A stretch of DNA of 64,000 nucleotides from CAVQCJ01 sp963771835 (GCA_963771835.1 CAVYVA010000002.1:124001-188000); one strand, 5' to 3'; counted from the stretch's first letter, positions 8,442 through 16,443 are shown. Notes: generated by a model from the sequence alone, not told the origin. Numbers and translations: made by a program.

Positions 8442-9853
8442 GAGTGCTCCTCCTGTCGTGCGGCGGCCGCCGTCCCGGCGACCGGGATGTGCCATGGCCG
8501 GAAGGGCCGGCCCTCGGGCTGGAAGACTCGGGAGAACAGCTCGTAGTACTCCAGCCGCAAGGCCTGGACGCCGGCGACGAGCGCCTCGAGCGCGAACGAC
8601 GCCGCGGTGCCGACCACGAACACGACGATGGCCAGACCGGCGCCCAGGGTCGAGGCCGTCCACAACGCCACGGTCGCGGTCCAGACCACCGCCGACAAGG
8701 CAGCGTGGGTCAGCCCGAACGCGCCCAGCCGCGCGAAGGAGACCACGTTCGCGCCGAGCCGGACGACCAGGTCGAACAGCTCGATCGCGGCCTCGACCGC
8801 CCCGGTACCGCCGCCGCCGGCGACGGCGAACAGCCCGATGTACGCGAGGACGAGTCCGCTCAGCGCGACCGCCAGCCCGAGCAGGGTCACCCACTCGGGG
8901 CCGGCGACCAGACCGAGCAGCACGAGGCCTGCCCCGAGGAAGAGCGTCGAGCCCGCTACTCCCGTCGGCGCGTACAGCGCGTAGCTCCAGCCACCCTCGC
9001 GGACCCGGTTGACCGTGCCGAGGGCGTAGGACCCGGCCAGCAGCACGACGCCCAGTCCCACCGCGACGACGAGCAGCTTGAGCGGTTCGTCCATCGGCGC
9101 GATCCACAGCACCGGTATCACGCCGGTGGGACCGAAGAACTCGCCGTACAGCAGGCCGAACACGATGCCTGACACCCCGAGCGCGCCGATGAAGAGCGCC
9201 ACATCACGCAGCCGGCCGAGGATGTGCGGCCGACCCAGGCGGGCGAGCACGGCTGCGAGCACCAGCAGCAGACCATCGCCGACGTCACCGAACATCATCC
9301 CGAACATCACGACGTACGCCACGGCAGCGAACGGTGTGGGGTCGACGTCGGCGTACGGCGTGGTCGCGTACGTCTCCACCAGGGATGTGAACGGCCGTCC
9401 CGGGCCGTGCCGGCGCAGCACGGTCGGCGGCTGAGAGCCGCGCGGGCGAGCCAGCGGGACCACCGCGGCGCCCACCTGTGCCAGGCGGCGGCTCAGGTCC
9501 GGCAGAGCGTCGGTGGGCGCCCAGCCGGCGAGCGCGGACGCGGCGCCGTCGCAGACCGCCTGCCCGCCCATCTGCTCCAGGGCTGCCTCTCCCGCGAGCA
9601 GGTCGGCCCGGCCCGACCGTTCGAGGGCGTCGAGGTCGGGCGCCTCCGGCACGAGCAGGGGCTCGGCTCGAGCACCCACCCGTTGGAGGCGACGCGCGAG
9701 GTCTCCGGAGCCGACCTCGGGACCGACCGGCAGGTCGATGTCGACCACCCCGGCCGCGGCCACCCGTACGAGCATGTCGCGCAGGGCCGGAGCAGGCGCC
9801 ACCAGCGCCACCCTCTGCATGGGCAGCGGGCCCACCCGGTCAGCCCAGGGCAT
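8438..9853 (-). CDS. V/A-type ATP synthase subunit I (stator membrane subunit)
   Basis: About 471 residues. The C-terminal two thirds carry seven to eight membrane segments with family motifs: MFGMMFGDVGDG, FGLLYGEFFG, and FARLGAFGLTHAALS, whose arginine sits in the ion path. It ends with LRLEYYELFSRVFQPEGRPF, a strong match to subunit I/a. The cytoplasmic N-terminal part is only about 170 residues against roughly 300 in typical members, so the stalk-binding arm is short. The chosen ATG at 9853 has GGAG six bases upstream and overlaps the subunit C end by 14 bases. Confidence 0.9.
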   Translation of the reverse strand: MPWADRVGPLPMQRVALVAPAPALRDMLVRVAAAGVVDIDLPVGPEVGSGDLARRLQRVGARAEPLLVPEAPDLDALERSGRADLLAGEAALEQMGGQAVCDGAASALAGWAPTDALPDLSRRLAQVGAAVVPLARPRGSQPPTVLRRHGPGRPFTSLVETYATTPYADVDPTPFAAVAYVVMFGMMFGDVGDGLLLVLAAVLARLGRPHILGRLRDVALFIGALGVSGIVFGLLYGEFFGPTGVIPVLWIAPMDEPLKLLVVAVGLGVVLLAGSYALGTVNRVREGGWSYALYAPTGVAGSTLFLGAGLVLLGLVAGPEWVTLLGLAVALSGLVLAYIGLFAVAGGGGTGAVEAAIELFDLVVRLGANVVSFARLGAFGLTHAALSAVVWTATVALWTASTLGAGLAIVVFVVGTAASFALEALVAGVQALRLEYYELFSRVFQPEGRPFRPWHIPVAGTAAAARQEEHS

Positions 9854-10760
9854 CGAAGGCTCCGAGGGGAGCGCCGCCGCGAGCGGCCAACGCGAGCGCG
9901 GCACGGACCCGCCAGGCGTCGGCGGACAGCATGGCCAGGGCGGCCGTGATCTGGGCCGGCGGAGAGCTGGCCGAGTGCGACGACGCGTTCGCCTCCGACT
10001 CCAACCGGGCCCACCAGGCGGTCTCCGCGACGACCAGATCGTCGAGGGTTCGAGCCGTCAGCACCGACCACCGGGCACACGTGGGCAGCTGGGCGGCCAG
10101 CTGGTCCAGCGAGGTCGCCGACGTCAACTCGCGCCCCACAGCCCGCGAGACGAGCGAGGGTTGAACGTCCAGCACGTGACCTTGGGCCAGCTCCCGTCCA
10201 AGCATCAGCGCAGCCGCCCCGGCCGCCCACTCGTGCGCCCCGGGGACACTGGTCCTGACCCTGGCCGCCCAGTGCAGCCGCATCGCGACAGAGATGCTGC
10301 GATCGTCCTCGCCGCCAGGATCGCCCCACGGTGTCGCAGCGAGCCGTCGACGCAGGTCGCCCCGGTCGCGGGCCGCAGCCAGCCTCGGCCACGCCGTCGC
10401 CAGGGACCCGAGCTGGTAGGGCGAGGGGCCGGCGGCCCCGCCCGCGAACCCCTCCAGCAGACCGTCGACGTTCGCGATCTCAAACCAGCCCGCCAGCACC
10501 CGGACGGCCTGCGCACCCTCGCGCGGCAGCCATCCGGCGAGCACCCTGCAGTGCCAGAGCAACGTTGCCGCGACGGCGCGCTGCGCCTGGATGACCGTCT
10601 GCCCCGGCTGCACGTACTTGCCGTACGGTCCGCCGGCCAGCACGGCCAGCGCAGCGCCGAGATCATGGCTGGCGGCCAGCGACCGCGCGCCCGCCGGTCC
10701 CATCCGTCGGCGCGTGATCGCCCGCGCCCTGACGACGCCGGCCACCCAACCCGCGCTCAC
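9840..10760 (-). CDS. V/A-type ATP synthase subunit C (rotor-ring adaptor)
   Basis: A protein of 306 residues, nearly all helical and rich in Ala, Leu and Arg. It carries the AGWFEIANVDGLLEGFAGG segment that corresponds to the conserved W-E-x-x-N region of V-type subunit C/d. That subunit couples the central shaft to the membrane ring. The GTG start overlaps the upstream subunit gene stop (GTGA). In most V-type operons C lies between E and F; here it precedes I, a changed order. Confidence 0.8.
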   Translation of the reverse strand: MSAGWVAGVVRARAITRRRMGPAGARSLAASHDLGAALAVLAGGPYGKYVQPGQTVIQAQRAVAATLLWHCRVLAGWLPREGAQAVRVLAGWFEIANVDGLLEGFAGGAAGPSPYQLGSLATAWPRLAAARDRGDLRRRLAATPWGDPGGEDDRSISVAMRLHWAARVRTSVPGAHEWAAGAAALMLGRELAQGHVLDVQPSLVSRAVGRELTSATSLDQLAAQLPTCARWSVLTARTLDDLVVAETAWWARLESEANASSHSASSPPAQITAALAMLSADAWRVRAALALAARGGAPLGAFDALG

Positions 10761-11197
10761 AGCGGGCCACCCAGGCCCAGTTCCGCCCGCGCAGCGTCGA
10801 CCACCCGCGCCGCCAGCGCAGGGATCCGCTCCGCGGCGAGCCGCGCGATGCGGTGAGCCTCCTGCGTCGCCCGAGACAGCTCGCCCTCCGCCTGGACCTG
10901 CTGGCGCTGGTGCTGGTCGGCGACGGCGTCCGCCCGCTCATTGGCCGCCCGCAGACCGGCGTCCGCGACCGTCGCCTCCGCACGGGTCCTCGCGTGCGTG
11001 ATCAAGCGTTCCGCACGGGCCCGGCCCGCCGCCCGCATCTGCTCGCACTGCCGCTCGGTCTCCTGCAGCCCGGCCAGCACAGGCGCAAGCTCGGCCTCGA
11101 GATCGGCCCTGCTGTCCGCCGGGACTCCGACCGGGCCGGCAGGCCCAGGGGTGCCGACCGGCCGGAACCGTTCGAGCAAGTCTCGGACACCTGGCAC
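10757..11197 (-). CDS. V/A-type ATP synthase subunit G/H (peripheral stalk)
   Basis: About 146 residues, mostly one long charged helix. RDLLERFRPVG begins it, a proline-glycine linker follows, then a heptad-like region rich in Ala, Arg, Glu and Gln. This is the pattern of the G/H stalk subunit that coils with subunit E. GGGAGG lies seven bases before the GTG at 11197, so this start is preferred to an ATG 15 bases upstream. It is the first gene of the ATPase operon. Identification rests on structure and context because the family is weakly conserved. Confidence 0.65.
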   Translation of the reverse strand: MPGVRDLLERFRPVGTPGPAGPVGVPADSRADLEAELAPVLAGLQETERQCEQMRAAGRARAERLITHARTRAEATVADAGLRAANERADAVADQHQRQQVQAEGELSRATQEAHRIARLAAERIPALAARVVDAARAELGLGGPL

Positions 11198-11253
11198 CGC
11201 AGCACCTCCCATCGTGACCGACCCCCATCGTCGCCCGTTCCCGGCACCCGACT

Positions 11254-11270
11254 CAGGGGCCAAGGTCCTG
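11254..11270. promoter_or_regulatory. Inverted repeat upstream of the V-type ATPase operon
   Basis: The 17-base element CAGGGGCCAAGGTCCTG has CAGG/CCTG arms and a nearly symmetric centre. It is centred about 65 bases before the first ATPase gene. It loosely resembles the hypoxia DosR box, with many mismatches. It is a candidate operator only. Confidence 0.3.
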
Positions 11271-11728
11271 ACGATCCGGCTCAGTTCGGGGACAGCCAGC
11301 CGCCCCGCCACCGTCGCAGGCCGTCGACTCGGCTTCCCACAGGTCGCCGGTACGAGGGATGAAACCGACGAGACTTCTTCGGCAAGCTCGTCTCGACGGT
11401 CATTGCGAGAGGGTCGGCGCGGGCAAGATGCGTACGGTCGCCTTGCTAACAGACGACTGGCGTTCCGGCGACGGCACGGCTCAGGTGTCGATGGTGACCG
11501 GCACCCTCGCCACCGGCAGGGGCAACTCGGGGTTCCTCGTAGGCGTCGGTGGCGGCGTGCCTGTTTGCGATCCATCCACCAGCCTGCGTCGGCCCAGGCA
11601 GTGTGGCCCGCGGGTAAGCACCGCTGCTTGGGCACCTGGCGTCTCGCCAACAGCAGAGTATTCGTCGCCGCACGGTCGCCCATCCCCCGCGTCCCACGCT
11701 CGGTCGCACAGCGCTCAGGCGTGGATCA

Positions 11729-11771
11729 CTCATAATCCCTGGGTCGCAGGTTCGAGCCCTGCCCGCCCCAC
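11729..11771 (+). pseudogene. 3' half of a tRNA-Met(CAT) gene
   Basis: From the anticodon loop CTCATAA the sequence continues through a 3' anticodon stem (TCCCT), a 5-base variable loop and a perfect T arm (GCAGG-TTCGAGC-CCTGC). It ends in the acceptor strand CCGCCCC plus A. The bases before the loop do not pair with TCCCT, and no GGGGCGG 5' acceptor strand is present, so the 5' half is missing. Such 3' remnants are left when integrative elements use tRNA genes as attachment sites. A related 20-base stretch occurs at 31118-31137. Confidence 0.7.
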
Positions 11772-11856
11772 GACGTGCGGGAGTCGGCCATGTCCGCGTT
11801 TTCACTCCTCTTGGGCCTTGCGGCCGCGACCGTGCGTTGCGCAGACTGCGGCTGCG

Positions 11857-12081
11857 ATGTCCGGCAGTCGGCCCTTCCGGGAGCACAAATTGGCGGATGA
11901 CCAGATCGGAGCCCTCATCGATGCTCAGGCGTGGGAGCAGCTCGGCTTGACCGGACAGGAGTTCCGGCGGGCCTGGTACGCCGGCAGGTTCAAGGGTGAC
12001 GACCGGCCGGAGCTGACGGGGCTGCTGCAGCTGATGCTCGATGGCCAGTGGAACGCGTATCCCGCCGATTCTCTCCGCTAG
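11857..12081 (+). CDS. Small hypothetical protein
   Basis: A predicted soluble protein of 74 residues with balanced charge and clear helix-forming segments (ADDQIGALIDAQAWEQLGL, GQEFRRAWYAGRF). It ends MLDGQWNAYPADSLR. Composition and codon positions look coding, unlike the longer frame upstream. No family was recognised. It lies just downstream of the tRNA fragment and has no obvious partner gene. Confidence 0.55.
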   Translation: MSGSRPFREHKLADDQIGALIDAQAWEQLGLTGQEFRRAWYAGRFKGDDRPELTGLLQLMLDGQWNAYPADSLR

Positions 12082-12277
12082 GCCGCGTTGCAGCCGAGGA
12101 ATCCCAGCGTTTCGCGCAGAATTCCGTGCCCGTGCGGTTTGAACTGGGTTGGTGACGAACCTCACGATAGGCGGGTTATCCGAGGAATTACTTGCGGGTG
12201 ATCTAGCCAGTGCGTACGTTCTTTTACGGAGCTGGCCTCCGGCTTACGGAAGTCCTCCACCAGATGGAAGGCATACC

Positions 12278-12592
12278 ATGCGTAATACACGCATAGCCCT
12301 CTACGACATCAACTCAGGCACCTATGAAGAGGTCGTCAGCCAGGCAAGGACGGGACTGGTCCCGGTCTTCCAGTCCAGCCCGGGCTTCCTCTCGATGGGC
12401 GTAGCCAAGGTCGGCAAGGCCGCGTTCGTTTCCCTCAGCAAGTGGGAGACCCGCGAGCAGGCCGACACTGCCACCACGAAGGCAGCGGACTGGGTGAAGG
12501 CCAACAGCCACGGGCACTTCACGCTCCGAGAGACCTACGTCGGTGACCTCACGATCGACACCGACTCTCGCGAGCCGATGCTCAAGGTCTGA
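12278..12592 (+). CDS. Small dimeric alpha/beta-barrel (ABM-like) protein
   Basis: A protein of 104 residues. The pattern is a first strand RIALYDINSGTYEEVV, a helix, then SSPGFLSMGVAKVGKAAFVSLSKWETREQADTATTKAADWVKAN. This fits the ferredoxin-like fold of antibiotic biosynthesis monooxygenase (ABM) domain proteins, which form dimers and act as small oxygenases or isomerases. GGAAGG upstream supports the ATG. Base composition is slightly less GC-rich than its neighbours. A strong hairpin follows the gene, so it is probably transcribed alone. The function is unknown. Confidence 0.6.
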   Translation: MRNTRIALYDINSGTYEEVVSQARTGLVPVFQSSPGFLSMGVAKVGKAAFVSLSKWETREQADTATTKAADWVKANSHGHFTLRETYVGDLTIDTDSREPMLKV

Positions 12593-12609
12593 TTCACGCA
12601 GCTCAGACA

Positions 12610-12647
12610 GCACCAGGCCTGGCCAGACAATTGGCCGGGCCTGGTGC
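12610..12647 (+). terminator. Strong hairpin terminator
   Basis: A 15-bp stem (GCACCAGGCCTGGCC with GGCCGGGCCTGGTGC, one wobble) and an 8-base loop AGACAATT are followed by GTGTTT. It lies 17 bases after the ABM-like gene. This is the clearest terminator in the window. Confidence 0.85.
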
Positions 12648-12759
12648 GTGTTTATCAATAGGAAATTAGTGCACATACACGACTGTAAACAGAGCTCGTA
12701 TATAAGTCCTCCGAATCGAGGCACCACCGGGCACCCCAACAGCGCAGTGAGGTTATGAC

Positions 12760-13188
12760 ATGACGCTTCAACAGGAGAACGTACTGATCGGCTCAAATGC
12801 CCGCGAGGTCAGCGAGGTGCTGCTCCAGGTCGCGGAGCTCGCCCAGTGGAACCCGGCCTTCGTGTCCATCGACGGCAGCCCGACTGCCCGCGTCGGTGAG
12901 CCCCACCCGATCCGTGTCCGGGGAGGGCTGTCCGGCCACTTCCAGTACGACGTGATCAACCCGGACACCATCGAGTCCTCATGGGGGGTGCCGGGCCTGC
13001 GGGAGACCAGTCGCTGGCAGCTTCACCCGGCCGCAGACCAGTGCACCGTCGTGAGCCACGACTTCGCCCAGAGCGGGCCGCTCGCTGCCCTGCCGGGACG
13101 TTCAGCCGTCCGGGTGGCCAAGCTTCGGCTGGGTCGACTCAAGGCACGCGTGGAAGAACGCACCGACCAGAACGATCTCCTCGGTTAG
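12760..13188 (+). CDS. SRPBCC (START-like) domain protein
   Basis: A protein of 142 residues matching the polyketide cyclase/SRPBCC fold, a helix-grip barrel that binds hydrophobic ligands. NVLIGSNAREVSEVLLQVAELAQWNPAF is the N-terminal strand-helix signature, and TSRWQLHPAADQCTVVSHDF covers the middle strands. The ligand is unknown. GAGG precedes the ATG. The 110 bases upstream are unusually AT-rich for this window and probably hold its promoter. It converges with the STAS gene, with a gap of 34 bases. Confidence 0.75.
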   Translation: MTLQQENVLIGSNAREVSEVLLQVAELAQWNPAFVSIDGSPTARVGEPHPIRVRGGLSGHFQYDVINPDTIESSWGVPGLRETSRWQLHPAADQCTVVSHDFAQSGPLAALPGRSAVRVAKLRLGRLKARVEERTDQNDLLG

Positions 13189-13222
13189 GTCGCGATCGTC
13201 CCGGCAGGCTCGACCGAACCGG

Positions 13223-13618
13223 CTACGGCACCATCGCGAACACCGTGTCGAACCGGACGATCTCCAGGGCCCGCAGGCAGATTCCCGACGCGCCCACGAG
13301 TGTGACCTGGCCGCCTCGTTCCAGAGCCGTCCGTCGTAGCCGTACCAGGAAAGCCAGGCCGGTGGTGTCCATGAACGTGACTTGTCGCAGGTCAACCCGT
13401 GCACTGGGCCAGTGGCCTTCGCGAAAGTCCTGGAGGTAGGAGGTCAGGACAGGCTCCTCGGGAAGGTCGATCGCGCCACTCAGCCTCACGCTGAAGACGC
13501 CGAGGTCCCTGGGCTCGTGGGTGTCAACCAAGGTCGGTGGTGTCCCCGCGGTCAGCGCCTGGTGCAGACGATCCATCGCCTGTTGTTGCCAGGATGGCTT
13601 GAGACAGGAGTGAGACAT
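13223..13618 (-). CDS. STAS-domain anti-sigma factor antagonist-like protein
   Basis: About 131 residues. RVDLRQVTFMDTTGLAFLVRLRR is the STAS core loop in which Ser or Thr is phosphorylated by an anti-sigma kinase; here the site would be the Thr pair in DTTG. GGQVTLVGASGICLRALEIVRFDTVF completes the domain. Such proteins release sigma factors by partner switching in stress responses. The ATG at 13618 is the best guess; no strong ribosome site is visible and an internal ATG at 13576 is possible. No cognate kinase or sigma gene is adjacent. Confidence 0.78.
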   Translation of the reverse strand: MSHSCLKPSWQQQAMDRLHQALTAGTPPTLVDTHEPRDLGVFSVRLSGAIDLPEEPVLTSYLQDFREGHWPSARVDLRQVTFMDTTGLAFLVRLRRTALERGGQVTLVGASGICLRALEIVRFDTVFAMVP

Positions 13619-13819
13619 CGTCACGCGGACCACCTCGGCAAGTGGGACTTGGGTCGCCAAGTGCCGGGGTCTCGGGCACGGGCAGCGGGGCTGCCGAGCG
13701 GAGTGTCGCACACGTCGGGGCTCCGGTACACAGCTGCCCGTCGAGGCTCGGGTCGACCGTGCGTGCACGGCCACTTCACAGGAGCTGCACGACCGCTGGG
13801 GACAAACCATCGGTCCGGA

Positions 13820-14518
13820 TCAAGCCCGGGGCTTCGTGGTCGCCGGTAGCTGGGTCTGCAGGCCGGCCAGCAGGATGTCCAGGCCGCGTTCGAGCTCGGC
13901 GGCTCCGTCATAGGTGGCCAGGACGGGTGCGATGCTGCGCAGCCGGGGAAACTCGCGCAGTGGGAGCCGGTGCAGCCCCAGGCGCAGGAGATCGTCGGTC
14001 TCCTCGGGATTCTCGACCAGTTCCTGGAGTTCGTTCAGCACGTGGCCGTGCAGGAACCCGAACAGTGAGCGGTACACGTGCAGTGCGTCGACTCCTGTGA
14101 AGCCGGCGCGAGTCAACAGCTCCAGACAGCCCTCCAGAGGGCGCAAGGTACCCAACGGCCGCAGGGCGAGTGGCGTGGCCAGCGGCCTCGTCACCATCAG
14201 CGGGACCACATGCGGGTGCGCCAGGGCGAGGCTGCGGTACGAGCGGGCGACCGAGCGCAGCTCGGCGGCCCAGTCGTCGGCGGCGGTGTCGACGGTGAGC
14301 TGCTCCAGGACGAGTTCGGCGACGCCGTCGAGCAGCGCGGTCTTGTTGGCTGCGTAGCGGTACAGGGACATCGGGTCGCGGTGCAGGGCCTGACCGAGGC
14401 GTCGCATGGACAGTCCCTCGACGCCGTCCCGGTCGATCATCGCCAGCGCGGTGCTCAGGACGAGCTCGCGGCTCATCCGCGGAGCCACGAAGGCGGGGTT
14501 GTCAGCGAGGTCGGTCAC
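13820..14518 (-). CDS. TetR-family transcriptional regulator
   Basis: A protein of 232 residues. The DNA-binding domain lies at about 16-62, with SRELVLSTALAMIDRDGVEG and the recognition region LSMRRLGQALHRDPMSLYRY. The long helical C-terminal domain resembles the TetR_C type of tetracycline-repressor-like proteins and binds an unknown ligand. A perfect inverted repeat CTGTAG-AC-CTACAG lies 77 bases upstream, in the divergent region shared with the membrane-protein gene at 14737. It is a likely operator for autoregulation and for control of the rightward genes. Confidence 0.87.
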   Translation of the reverse strand: MTDLADNPAFVAPRMSRELVLSTALAMIDRDGVEGLSMRRLGQALHRDPMSLYRYAANKTALLDGVAELVLEQLTVDTAADDWAAELRSVARSYRSLALAHPHVVPLMVTRPLATPLALRPLGTLRPLEGCLELLTRAGFTGVDALHVYRSLFGFLHGHVLNELQELVENPEETDDLLRLGLHRLPLREFPRLRSIAPVLATYDGAAELERGLDILLAGLQTQLPATTKPRA

Positions 14519-14594
14519 GTGTCTTGGGCCTCTCCAGGTCGAGTCAGGTCGGACCGGGGGTCTCGAACCACCCGATCTGCACTGCAGGACGACA

Positions 14595-14608
14595 CTGTAG
14601 ACCTACAG
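14595..14608. promoter_or_regulatory. Perfect inverted repeat, probable TetR operator
   Basis: CTGTAG and CTACAG are separated by two bases between the divergent tetR-type gene and the gene at 14737. TTGACA begins three bases to the right, as expected if a bound repressor blocks a rightward promoter. No clear -10 box is seen. Confidence 0.55.
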
Positions 14609-14736
14609 CATTGACACCGCCACGGATTGAGCGTTGACTGTCCCTGCACCGGAGGACTTCCACAGTTCTCGGGCACCTCGCCCGGACCCGCGGGGCTCAC
14701 AGCGAATCTCTCGCAGGAGCACGTGGAGGCAGGGCC

Positions 14737-15141
14737 ATGATCGTGATCATCGGGCTGCTCGTACTCATCGCGGCGGCCGTGGTCGCTGTGGTGGGGGTCG
14801 GGACCAACCTGGGCAGCGCTCACCCAGTGGGCGACAACTTTGCAGTCTTCGGGCACCCGCTGAGCGGGCTGTCCACCGGACAGCTGTTCTTGTGCGGAAT
14901 CGTGGTCGGCGGCGTGGCGATGCTCGGGGTGAGCATGCTGCTCGGCGTCTTCTCCAGGAGCATGGCCTCCCGAGGGTCGCGGCGCGAGCTGAGGGGATCC
15001 CGGCGCGAGACCAGCGAGGTGCGCGCGGACCGCGATCGGCTCGCACAGCAGCTCGACGACGAGCACGGCGAACCACTCCGAGCCGAGCCGTCCACCGCCG
15101 TGGACGCGCCGGACGTCGCAGAGCGAACCGGCAGTCGGTGA
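14737..15141 (+). CDS. Small two-segment membrane protein
   Basis: A protein of 134 residues with two membrane segments (about 2-24 and 48-72) and a highly charged C-terminal tail (SRRELRGSRRETSEVRADRDRL) likely to form a coiled coil in the cytoplasm. GGAGG lies upstream of the ATG. No family was recognised. It is the first of three small membrane-associated proteins that precede the PHA genes, and it may be controlled by the divergent TetR regulator. Confidence 0.7.
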   Translation: MIVIIGLLVLIAAAVVAVVGVGTNLGSAHPVGDNFAVFGHPLSGLSTGQLFLCGIVVGGVAMLGVSMLLGVFSRSMASRGSRRELRGSRRETSEVRADRDRLAQQLDDEHGEPLRAEPSTAVDAPDVAERTGSR

Positions 15142-15207
15142 CCAACCATCCAACGACCCGTGTCAGCGTGCGATGTGCGCATGAGACCGGACAGTGAGGA
15201 AGACACA

Positions 15208-15363
15208 ATGATCATCTTCGGCGTCATCCTTCTCGTCGTCGGCCTGATAGCCAAGATTCCCGTGCTGGAGACCATCGGTCTCGTCCTCGCGGTCATCGGA
15301 GTGGCCCTCATGCTCGTCGGCAGTCGCGGCCACGCCGTGGCCGGCCGACGCCACTACTGGTAA
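15208..15363 (+). CDS. DUF6131-like small membrane protein
   Basis: A protein of 51 residues: MIIFGVILLVVGLIAKI, a turn, a second hydrophobic segment, then the tail GRRHYW. This matches the actinobacterial DUF6131 pattern of two short membrane helices and a C-terminal (G/R)RRHYW. The function is unknown. GAGGA precedes the ATG at 15208; the frame extends further upstream but without coding character. Confidence 0.72.
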   Translation: MIIFGVILLVVGLIAKIPVLETIGLVLAVIGVALMLVGSRGHAVAGRRHYW

Positions 15364-15385
15364 CCGGGCAGGAGGGAGCCGCGCC

Positions 15386-15607
15386 GTGAAGTGGTTCTGG
15401 ATGTCGATCGGTCTCTGTGCGGGTTTTGTCCTGGGTACGCGGGTGGGCAAGGAGCGGTTCGCTCGTTCGATCCGTTGGTCAAAGGCGCACGGACTCATCT
15501 GGCGGGACTCCTACCGACGGCACCGGCAGTCGGGTGACAGCGGTCACGTGGATGTCACCGGCTCAGGGCCGGATGTCCGCCCGACACTCATGGAGGCATC
15601 ACGATGA
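15386..15607 (+). CDS. Small YtxH-like membrane-anchored protein
   Basis: A protein of 73 residues with one N-terminal membrane segment (WFWMSIGLCAGFVLGTRVGKERF), whose glycine-rich end resembles YtxH-type anchors, and then a basic, hydrophilic tail. GTG start with AGGAGGGAG upstream. Its last codons overlap the phaB start (15604), so it is probably co-transcribed and translated with the PHA genes. A role at the granule or envelope is only a guess. Confidence 0.6.
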   Translation: MKWFWMSIGLCAGFVLGTRVGKERFARSIRWSKAHGLIWRDSYRRHRQSGDSGHVDVTGSGPDVRPTLMEASR

Positions 15608-16443
15608 ACACCCTCGACACCAAGTCCGACGAGCGACCCTATGCCATCACGGGCGACAAGCTGCACGGTCGGGTTGCTCTGGTGACCGGCGGTACGCGAG
15701 GCATCGGTGCCGCCATCTGCCGCAGCCTGGCCACCCAAGGTGCCTCGGTCGCCGCGGGCTACAGCGCGCATCTTGAGCGCGCCGAACAGTTCCTCAAGGA
15801 CTTCGAGGCGGACTTCCCCGGCGAGGGCAAAGCGAGCATCCACCAGGGCAACGTCTCCGAACCGGGCGACTGCCGTCGCGTGGTCAGGGAGGTTCTCGAC
15901 GAGCATGGACGGCTCGACATCCTGGTCAACAACGCGGGGATCACCATCGACAAGATGGCGATGAAGATGTCGGTGGAGGACTGGAACACAGTTCTCGCGG
16001 TGAACCTGTCGGGCTCGTTCTACATGGCTCAGCCGGCGCTGGAGCACATGCTCGAACGTGGGACCGGTCGCATCATCTTCGTCTCCTCTGTCATCGGCGA
16101 GCACGGAAACGTCGGGCAGGCCAACTACGCCGCCTCCAAAGCCGGGATGCTCGGCTTGACGAAGGCCCTCGCCAAGGAGGCTGCCTTCATCCTCGAGCGG
16201 GCGGGCAAGAGCGCAGACGACAGCATCGGCATCACGGTGAACACCGTGACGCCCGGCTTCGTGGCGACCGAGATGCTCGAGAACGTCCCGCAGAAGGTGC
16301 AGGACAGGATCAGAGCACAGATCCCGGTCGGCCGGTTCTGCCGCCCCGAGGAGATCGCGCGCGTGGTCCACTTCCTTGCCGCGGACGCATCGGCGTACAT
16401 CACCGGCCAGGTCTGGGGCGTCAACGGCGGACTGGAGATCTAG
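15604..16443 (+). CDS. phaB: Acetoacetyl-CoA reductase (PhaB-like SDR)
   Basis: A 279-residue short-chain dehydrogenase that reduces acetoacetyl-CoA to (R)-3-hydroxybutyryl-CoA with NADPH. The nucleotide motif TGGTRGIG, NNAG, and the catalytic Ser-Tyr-Lys set (VSSVIGEHGNVGQANYAASK, Tyr175 and Lys179) are all present. The stretch NAGITIDKMAMKM followed by WNTVLAVNLSGSFYM is highly typical of PhaB. An N-terminal extension of about 22 residues precedes the usual start. The ATG overlaps the preceding small gene. It is separated from the phasin and synthase genes by their own promoter. FabG activity cannot be excluded, but the context favours PhaB. Confidence 0.87.
   Translation: MNTLDTKSDERPYAITGDKLHGRVALVTGGTRGIGAAICRSLATQGASVAAGYSAHLERAEQFLKDFEADFPGEGKASIHQGNVSEPGDCRRVVREVLDEHGRLDILVNNAGITIDKMAMKMSVEDWNTVLAVNLSGSFYMAQPALEHMLERGTGRIIFVSSVIGEHGNVGQANYAASKAGMLGLTKALAKEAAFILERAGKSADDSIGITVNTVTPGFVATEMLENVPQKVQDRIRAQIPVGRFCRPEEIARVVHFLAADASAYITGQVWGVNGGLEI

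Larger units (their letters stand above)
11198..11856. other. Non-coding stretch with ATPase promoter region and tRNA fragment
   Basis: No convincing coding frame was found on either strand across these 659 bases. Long frames exist but have arginine- and proline-rich, unstructured translations. The left part must hold the promoter of the minus-strand ATPase operon. The right part holds the 3' half of a tRNA-Met. The region separates the ATPase operon from plus-strand genes that begin the accessory stretch. Confidence 0.6.

Noticed and set aside
11446..12165. A minus-strand frame of 239 codons containing GRARTCDPGIM
   Set aside because: It is a read-through of the tRNA-Met fragment and of the opposite strand of the small gene at 11857; composition is not coding.
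14530..14590. A T-arm-like GGTTCGAGA on the minus strand, suggesting another tRNA remnant
   Set aside because: The stem pairing is poor and no anticodon or acceptor region is visible; too weak to call.
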